Assembly (NCBI RefSeq): GCF_022539505.1
Contig: NC_061514.1
Span: 252,948,124-253,012,123, forward strand
Origin: Lolium rigidum
Taxonomy: Eukaryota; Streptophyta; Magnoliopsida; Poales; Poaceae
Length of the DNA stretch: 64,000 nt
Reading direction: 5' to 3'
Positions 56,915 through 64,000 of this stretch are shown here, in pieces. Each line of letters starts with the position of its first letter. The first letter of the stretch is position 1. The position numbers were made by a program, and so were the translations under genes. Below the pieces are notes generated by a model, which saw nothing but the letters and a program-made list of their open reading frames with translations, was not told where the DNA came from and did not search any database.

Positions 56915-59900
56915 CTACTGAAGAAATGCATTAAGAGCGTGAAGAGCATCGGCACGGATTCGATCCACCTCAGCGATCTCGACCTCATCATCCTCGTCTC
57001 TCCCCATCACCAGCTGGCTGCTTAGGGCACGAATTTCAGCTAGGTCGGTCTTCAGATCAGCAGTGAGACCTTGTGCTTCCTCTTGGGAGCGAGCAATGAG
57101 GGATTCCTCGTCTTGGATGAGTTGTTTGGTCTCCCTGGCCCTCTTTTCGAGGTCCTCCAGCTCCTTGCGTAAGGTCTCAAGTCTGACACTATGAGTGGAA
57201 GTGGCGGTCTTCGCATCTAAAGCAGCCTTCTTCTCGTTGAGCCGTTGGCATTTTTCTGCAATATCGGCTCTCAACGGGAGTTGGGCGCGGCGGAGAGTAA
57301 TCCTTTGACGGGCCGACTGCACCCTTGGCTTGAAAACTGACAAAGTCACTGTCGGCCAGAGTTTAGCTACCGGCACCACCGGGAGACGGGGCTGGATGTC
57401 CACGAGGATGCCCCCGATCGTCTCGGGGTCCTCAACCGAGTATCAAGCGGGGAGGAGAGCAGGACTTTGAGACGGCCGGAGTGGACCGTCAACCGCACCA
57501 AGGTTTGGCTCTTCGCCTATTTTGGGAGCGGCTGGCTCGATGGAATCGGGGTCGAATGTCAGCAAGCTTGAAGGATCACACCCCTGACAAACGAACAAGA
57601 ACGGTATGGGCATGCGGCAGATGAAAAAAGTAGGCCCGAGAGAGAAAAGAGAGGAAGAGAGTGTACCTCTCCCAAGAAAGGAAGGGAAGCCGAGGTGGTA
57701 GCAATCGGCTTTGCAGTACGCTGGTCAGACACTTGGTCCATCACGCGTGGCGAGTCGGATGGGCCAGGGGCAGTAGATGGCATCGGCACCTCTTCAACGG
57801 CCCCGCTAGAGGTCTCATTGATCTGCAAGGGGAATGGTAAAGCAGTCCAGTTAGTGACAAGACAACGGGGAACACGAGCTGTCAAGAGGGTTACCTTTGA
57901 AACTTCCTGGCTAGGCGAGGAGGCTTGTGGGCCCGTACGAGCCCTTTGGACACATCGGCGCTTTATGCGCGACCTCGTTTGGACTGGAGGCTGAGGAGCG
58001 GCAGGCTCGGGAGTCGACCTTTTTCTAGAAGCCGAGGTTGGCGAGTCCGTCTGGCTCTGTGGTGGATCTTTCCGTACCGCGTGGGTAGGAGTCCCTGGGA
58101 CTGGACTGTTCTCCCTCACTGGAGTTCTCTTCGGTGGAAGTCTGAAAGAAGAGGTGCGACCACCTTACAAAGGTTGGGAGGACAAGTGCGGTCGATCGAA
58201 ATATGGTACAACTTACCTGCGAACTCGCTTGGGCAGGAGCTTTGCGCGTCAGGGTTTTCCTGACAGCCACCTTCCTCACCGCCGTCCTCGCCTGGGTCGA
58301 GGCTCGGGGGGCAACCGGCCCCAAAGATGCTTTGCTCTTGGGAGCCGATTTCGGTGAAATCGGTTGGCCTTGCATTATGACTTTCTTCAGAGGTGGCGAA
58401 CTCTGACAGAAGAGGACTACTGGGGCCGGAGGAAGGAATACGAAGGGAGAACCATCAGCTTGCGTGGGAGCTGGGCCGTCTTGTTGCTGCCAAGAGGTGA
58501 AGTCAGTTCACAGGCAAATCACTATAAGTGGTTACGGGAAATATTTTGAGGAATGGTACCTGGTCAGCAGAGATGTCATGCGCGGCGTCGAGTTGTTTCA
58601 ATAGCGGTCCTAACGCCCTCCTAAAAACATGGGTCTTCCACATGGACCACCAGGTCTCGAAGCCGTCAGTAGTGAAGGAGAAACGGAGGTTGTGAGGGAT
58701 TGGAAGGGCCAAAGCATCAAAGAAGGTGTAGCACCTTTGGCCAGTAAGGATGTCAGGTAGTTCGGCTCTGCTTGCAGTCAGGTGGTGTAAGAATAAATGC
58801 GGAGGCACTTGCCCGAGACCGAACTGACGGGCTACCACTACCGGTTGGTAACACTCATAACCAGGCTTGATGATCCGGTTTGAGGTACTCATGCCAACAG
58901 GAAGAAAGCAAGGACGAATCATGATGGAATATAGGTGCCGGGTGCTATCGTCATCGGCAAAGCTACCCAATCGGAAGGAGACTGGATTTTCAAAATCCTC
59001 CGTTTCAGTATAAGGAAAGAACAGGGGGTTGTCCAAACCTTGGAAGAAGATCTTGAACCACCCTGCTGCTTCCTTAGGGATCAGCCTGCTGCCTGGGAGA
59101 CCATACAGGGCTTGACCATAACTGGTGCATCGAATGTCCTTCCCGTTAACATCTGGGAAGGTGCAGGAGGTCAAAGATGGGAAGTCTGGGATCTGATCCC
59201 GAAAGTATAACTGCGCCCATAGCTGAATAAACCACCAGGGACCGCCAGTTTTAACTGTCTTCTGAGAGAACAGCTTGACAGACATCAGTTGAAGGGATCG
59301 ATATACCTCTCCAAGGAACAGTTTGCCGATGCCGAGATGGGTGCCTTTGGCCAGTTCATAGGCTAGGGAAAGATAATTCTTGGTAGGGGCAAGTGATGGG
59401 CCGCAGAATATGAAGTGTTCCAACCAAAAGTTCAGGAAGGCTGTGTGTTCTCGCTCTGTCACAGGGCCTTTGGTTTTCATGTAACGATTGAGGTAGGCGC
59501 CCCAGCTGGTACACTCCTTTTTAGAAGAAAGGGTGAAAGGGACTTTCGGCAGTTTGAAAGCAGAAGGGCTTGGAGACGCAATGTCCAGGCCTGTAATCAT
59601 GGCTACGTCCAGCAGGGTTGGTGTCATCGGGCCATGGCCGAACATGAAGCAGTTCAGCGCGTCAGACCAGAAGTAGCCGATGGTTTTCAGAATATTTTCA
59701 TTCTTCTCAAGAGGAGACAATGATAATGATAAGGCATCGGCTATCCCTATAGATTCCCAGGTGGCGTAATGGGTTTTGGATACTCTATTGTACCATGGCA
59801 CCCAACCTTCAGGGGGATTAGGCCAGGCTCGCAGGCAGTCGGCCCAGGAGGTCAGATCTAAGTTCTGGTTCACGAAGGGGATTCTGTTAGCTTCACAGGA

Positions 59901-60125
59901 GATTAAATGAGCAGGACTCTCGGAAGAGCGGGGGCCAAGACACATGGAATTTGAGAGAGAAGGATGCGGCAGTAGGATATCGGAGACCTAAAATTAATGA
60001 CGAAGTAGAACATTAAGTCAGGTGTTCTTCTGTTCAATCCTGATATTGGCCCTAATGGCGGAGAAGCGGTGGAGTATTACCTTCAAGCCGGAGACCATGG
60101 CGTCGGCGTTGGACGGTTCCGCCAT
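56915..60125 (-). pseudogene. Antisense plant-mobile-domain (aminotransferase-like) gene, six exons
   Basis: Exons: 60125-60081, 59987-58560, 58486-58217, 58128-57895 (start by frame; 58142 is an alternative), 57822-57667, 57583-56915. All have AG/GT borders and join in phase 0. Exon 2 carries the plant mobile domain: WESIGIADALSLSLSPLEKN, MFGHGPMTPTLLDVAMITGL, FLNFWLEHFIFCG, then GGPWWFIQLWAQLYF. The domain occurs in MAIN-type silencing proteins and in transposons. Later exons are low-complexity with KSKASLG-like basic patches. Exon 6 has a coiled coil (RLETLRKELEDLEKRARETK). An in-frame TGA at 57445 ends the protein after about 757 residues; about 175 more codons follow, open. Confidence 0.85.
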
Positions 60126-60521
60126 TTGATGCGCTGCGGAGTTGGGGCGGTGCGGTTAAGATCTGAAGCTCGCGAGATCGCGTGGGTGGCGGATTTTGGG
60201 GATCTGAGTTTGCTTTCTCAGACGGAGGTTGACCGTTTGGAGGGGTAACCAGGTTCGCCCTTGTTTGTTATATGGTAGGGACCGGTGCGACGCCATCGGC
60301 TCTTTTGGGGTTTGTTTGACTTTGACTATCGGCCAAGTTAACTAGAAGCCGATCATGTGAAAGGAAAGAGCCGATTGCTCAAAGACTGGCGAAATTGTCA
60401 AGTCATGCAGAGGAGGTGGTAATAAACAGTACTGCGACGGTTCTGCTCCGCCACGACATGACCCGACGAAAGAAGAGCATAATGATTTTGGAAATGTCGT
60501 TTCCAAAACCAGGGGGGCATG

Positions 60522-61678
60522 TGTTATCACCAGAATTTGACCAAGTCAGAGGTGGGCCGCGATCAAGAGGAACTTGAAGATATACATATAGAGGAGATAT
60601 GTGAATCGGCCTTGTTTACCAAGTTTGGGCTAGTTAGCCCGTGTATCTTTATAGTAGGTTACGTAGAAGTTAGAGTTTATCTCGTGCACGGTTTGGTGCA
60701 CGCCCACGTTAGAAAGTCCGCTCGGACTATAAATATGTATCTAGGGTTTATGGAATAAACAACAACCAACGTTCACCACAAACCAATCTCGGCGCATCGC
60801 CAACCCCTTCGTCTCGAGGGTTTCTCCGGTAAGCACCATGCTGCCTAGATCGCATCTTGCGATCTAGGCAGCACGAGCCTGCCTACGTTGTTCATGCGTT
60901 GCTCGTATCGAAGCCTTTTTGATGGCGAGCAACGTAGTTATCATAGATGTGTTAGGGTTAGCATTGTTCTTAGTATCATATGTCTGTCGTAGTGCAACCC
61001 TTGCGCATCTAGCCGTCCTTGTACCTCATCATGGGTGCAGGGCGGCACCCCGCTTGATCGTTATTTAGTAGATCTGATCCGTTACGGTTGCTCCTTGATT
61101 CATCAAGGATTAGTTTGATATCTGCAATAGTTAGGCCTTACAAAGGGTTGGAGGATCCAGCGGCGCGTGGGGTGTAGTTTGCTGGTCCTAGACAGGATGT
61201 TCCGAGGATCAACCTCGTGTTGGTTTTTAGGCCTTGTCTAGGTTTGGCTTACGATCACCGTACGCGAGCGCGAGGCCCAATCGTGAGTAGGATGATCCGA
61301 TTATGCGGTGAAAACCCCAAATCGTCGTGGATCTCATATGCTTTATCTTGATCAAGCAGGACCACCATATATTCGGCCACCTTGGACGAATCATGGGTGG
61401 ATCGGCTCCATGAGCCGATTCACGGATAACCCGAGAGCCGATCGAGGCTCGTATTTAACGTGTACGTGTGTGCCCTGCAGGAAACTAAGCGAGGCATCAT
61501 CCACACCTTCCGACCAGGTATAGGTCAGGTGGCACGCCCTTGCAATTTGCATCGGCGCGCGGCCAGGAGGCTTTGCGGGCCATCGCTCTGAGGGACTGGG
61601 GCCAGCCGCAGCCCTAGTTGTTCCCGGCTCTACGGTGTTGACCAGTCACTGCCCGCCGGTGGGTTTCTGACGTCAACA
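60522..61678 (+). mobile_element. 3' LTR (1,157 bp)
   Basis: Near-identical to the 5' LTR. The differences I saw are mostly single-base indels. Confidence 0.93.
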
Positions 61679-61964
61679 GTATGCAGTTCAATCTGTCTGG
61701 TGTCTTGTGGTGGGCTGGTGTGTCTAGCAAGCCATTGCTGGGTTTTATATATAGCAACTCACACATGTAATTTATTTTAATTCAACATGGCCATGTGTGG
61801 AGCTGGAGCAGAGCTACTTAATAACGACTGAGTTCAGCCACTCCAGTCAGGTCAAACGTGTGAAGAAAGATCCAAAATAACTTGAAATAAATAAAGAACC
61901 ATCTACTCACTGTTGTTCATTTAAACATTCGTATAAACATAGCCTTAATCACTCAAACTGATCA
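61679..61964 (+). other. Unit B tail, right of LTR element
   Basis: Matches unit A at about 49150-49410. Its end (61964) corresponds to the Helitron insertion point. Confidence 0.75.
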
Positions 61965-63289
61965 TCTGGCAAGCTTGACCGACCATGTGTTATTTCATAC
62001 TATTGTTCCATGTGCTTTAATAATTAAGCATACAATTGAAAAAAAATGCGGGTAACAATTTTCTTTATTACCCCCTCAAATAGTTTATATGGTACCATTT
62101 CTTCTTTGCCAATAGTTCCTTTCACAAACATAAGTTCATCAACAGATGTCTCAAACAAATTTGTCCAAAGATGTCAATCAACACAAAAGTTTGTCTCTTC
62201 ATATTTGTGGATTGTGGAATACGGTCACGTTGACGTGGCTGCCTGCAGCGGTCAAATAAAAATGAGCAGTAGTTGCACCTGCTTCAGTGGTGAACATTCT
62301 TTTTTTTTCTTGGTAATTCTATTTTTCCTGCATTTTCTTATCTCGTTCACACTATGACCGATAACCCATCAATGATGGTCTTTAATCACATAGGTATTTC
62401 TTGATGATTACTTATGTTAGTCTTTTATTTTATTTCTTTTTTGCTCCACTTGTTGTGGTTGTGTGTATTTGAGTTATGTAGAGACCGGATGTAAGGTTAA
62501 ACCTTTTAAGTAATAAAATATCCTTTATAGAAAAGCCAGATGCCATGTACCATGCCTAGCCACACCTAGACCGGCGGTTGTTACTATTCTAGGATACCTA
62601 GACTAGTTTCGTGGGTCAACGCTATTGTATATACAACACACTTTATCCTCACTATGCACCTCCGGGGCCAACTTTCCGATTGGTCACCCACCCTCAAATT
62701 ACATTAGGCCAAACAAGCTTAGTATACAGGTTCTTTGGAGATGAGCTCCCTGCAAGAAGATACATCTTATTGAAACGAGTATTCTATCAATCTTATTAAA
62801 TTCTAAGTTAGGATATCACATACCGGAACGAGGGAAGACCTAGTATGGCACTGGATCGATGCGTTGTCATGGCACAATAGATAGTGCCTCCTTATCCCAC
62901 GTCACCTAGTTGGGTACTAGCGAATGGACCCCGGCCAACCATTGGTTCCTCGGTTTTTTCCACACTACTGACATGCTTTGTCATCTCATTGATATTACGT
63001 AAATCCTTTGTCAATAAAATACATATTGTAGCAAAGGATTTCATATGAGATGCACGATGTTTGTCATGACTCCTCCAGCCTCGGCCATGTGTGTCACATG
63101 CTCCGTTTCCGAGATTCTGCAGAATTAGTATTAGGAGTTAGATTACGCCAGTAACGTGATTGATGTGTGCTTTGTGTGAGAGATAGTTGACTTCATTAGG
63201 GAGTAGATCGGAGGGCAAGTCCTGGCGGTGTGTACGCGTTCTTCCGTCGGTATGTCTGCGCCCATCTGCTAGTCTACTCCGCTCGGCAT
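61965..63289. repeat. Tandem unit C, upstream part
   Basis: 61965-62414 matches 52828-53310. 62415-63289 is unique in the window and replaces the Stowaway/LINE part of units A and B. No gene was seen in it. Confidence 0.65.
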
Positions 63290-63848
63290 CTCCGTCCTTA
63301 TAAATACTAACTCTTGGTGTCTCCCAAACAATCCATCTTACACCATTCTTCTCCTTCTATTCCATCGCTCTTCCATTGTACCGCGCTCGCTTCTTCTCGC
63401 CTATAGGTATATATTTTTCCATTTTGTCTTCGTCTTGCCTCGCTAGTATCCTTTCTTTGATTCTATATTGAGACTAATGCATGTATACTCTGGTCCATTA
63501 ATTTCACTGAAAATTGATACAGATTCTTACTGGACCCTCTTAATGCATGTATACTTTGGTCTCTTATTCCGTGCTCCTTTATTTCAGAAAATTCAAAAAC
63601 TGAGTTAAAAAACATTCAAATTTCCGTTAAAAATGTTAGGTGCAGATTAAAATCTGAAAACAAACTTGAGCCATTTGTGTGAGAGGTCGTTTTGGATTCT
63701 TTTAGTCTAAATACGGGACTCGCATGCTTTTGTATGTGTCTAGTGGTGCAAATGAGCTGATTGCTATTTGCATTATGTTTGTTCTATCTCTACTACATTT
63801 CTCATCCGTCTATGTTGAGCAGCTATTCCGTCACTCCGTTCAGAGACC
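63290..63848 (+). promoter_or_regulatory. Promoter and 5' UTR of the type III PKS gene
   Basis: TATAAATA at 63299. A pyrimidine-rich leader follows. A putative 5' UTR intron has donor CTATAG/GTATAT (63407) and acceptor TTGAGCAG (63822). All three tandem units keep both splice signals, which supports the intron. A short repeat, AATGCATGTATACT(C/T)TGGT, occurs at 63477 and 63543. Confidence 0.55.
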
Positions 63849-64000
63849 ATGGCAAGCACCCTGGCCACCATGGGCGAGATCAGGCGTCTGCAGCGCGCAG
63901 ACGGGCCTGCGGCCGTGCTAGCCATCGGCACAGCGAATCCGCCGAACTGCGTGTCCCAGGACGAGTACCCGGACTTCTACTTCCGAGTCACCAAGAGCGA
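63849..64000 (+). CDS. Type III polyketide synthase (chalcone-synthase-like), N terminus
   Basis: ATG at 63849, followed by 50 codons to the window edge. It reads [15 protein letters not shown], then [17 protein letters not shown] and [12 protein letters not shown], which is the start of plant CHS-superfamily enzymes (LAIGTAxP, Q..YPD.YFR.T.SE). These homodimers condense a CoA starter with malonyl-CoA in flavonoid, stilbene or alkylresorcinol-type pathways. The catalytic Cys-His-Asn lies beyond the window, so the product cannot be told. The position of the usual intron (a Cys codon near residue 60) is also outside. A second ATG (residue 8) is a possible start. The GC-rich coding start contrasts with its AT-rich leader, as usual in grasses. 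Confidence 0.88.
   Translation, partial: MASTLATMGEIRRLQRADGPAAVLAIGTANPPNCVSQDEYPDFYFRVTKS

Larger units (their letters stand above)
54883..61678 (+). mobile_element. Non-autonomous LTR retrotransposon with antisense gene (6.8 kb)
   Basis: LTRs 54883-56044 and 60522-61678, both TGTTATCACC...GACGTCAACA, flanked by the 5-bp duplication GTATG (54878-54882, 61679-61683). A primer-site-like TGGCACGCCCGGTGGGAC follows the 5' LTR (56050). A purine tract (AGGGGGGCATG) precedes the 3' LTR. There is no protease, reverse transcriptase or integrase. The interior is mainly an antisense host-like gene. Confidence 0.93.

Noticed and set aside
1..64000. CRISPR arrays, bacterial operons, riboswitches
   Set aside because: No regularly spaced short repeats or bacterial gene organisation; the sequence is a plant nuclear genome.

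Overview
The window looks like nuclear DNA of a large-genome pooid grass, most likely a Triticeae species (wheat, Aegilops, barley, rye). The reasons are nested Ty3/gypsy LTR retrotransposons with the TGATACGTCTCC LTR start and a TGGCGCCGTTGCCGGGGA primer site, many Stowaway MITEs, a Helitron, hAT and PIF/Harbinger elements, LINEs, GT-AG introns and very low gene density. Family assignments come from motif recognition, without any database search.

Layout: 1-8457 is a nest of LTR-retrotransposon fragments, including a decayed gypsy polyprotein with its 3' LTR. 8453-8929 is a truncated member of a repetitive coding family. 10203-24134 is the main genic island. It holds tyrosyl-DNA phosphodiesterase 1 (TDP1), broken by an inverted rearrangement: exons 1-3 lie on the plus strand at 23275-24134, while exon 3 to the stop lies on the minus strand at 20977-10203. 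A small Yae1/LTO1-like gene (minus, 21670-22095) sits between them and shares a divergent promoter with the TDP1 5' end. TDP1 introns carry a Stowaway, a 5'-truncated LINE and a 2.2-kb palindromic retroelement. A PIF/Harbinger transposase gene abuts the break at 24135. 28375-33549 is a LINE with a 13-bp target-site duplication, inserted in an LTR remnant. 34500-36394 is a tandem duplication carrying pectinesterase-like pseudogene pieces. 36396-40186 is more LTR-retrotransposon sequence. 40730-46155 holds a duplicated segment, a three-unit ~0.83-kb tandem array with telomere-like TTTAGGG motifs, and a hAT element with an 8-bp target-site duplication. 46254-47281 is an F-box pseudogene fused to the repetitive domain seen at 8.5 kb.

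47284-64000 is a tandemly repeated locus ending in the 5' end of a real type III polyketide synthase (chalcone-synthase-like) gene at 63849. Two upstream units keep its promoter, 5' UTR and start region but no coding body. The first unit is interrupted by a 3.4-kb Helitron (49411-52827) and the second by a 6.8-kb non-autonomous LTR element (54883-61678). That element carries on its antisense strand a six-exon plant-mobile-domain gene with one in-frame stop.

Functionally, only LTO1, the N-truncated TDP1 body and the PKS gene look like possible working host genes. The rest is mobile DNA and pseudogenes. The clean target-site duplications, and the paralogous empty sites for the Helitron and hAT, make the order of events readable.
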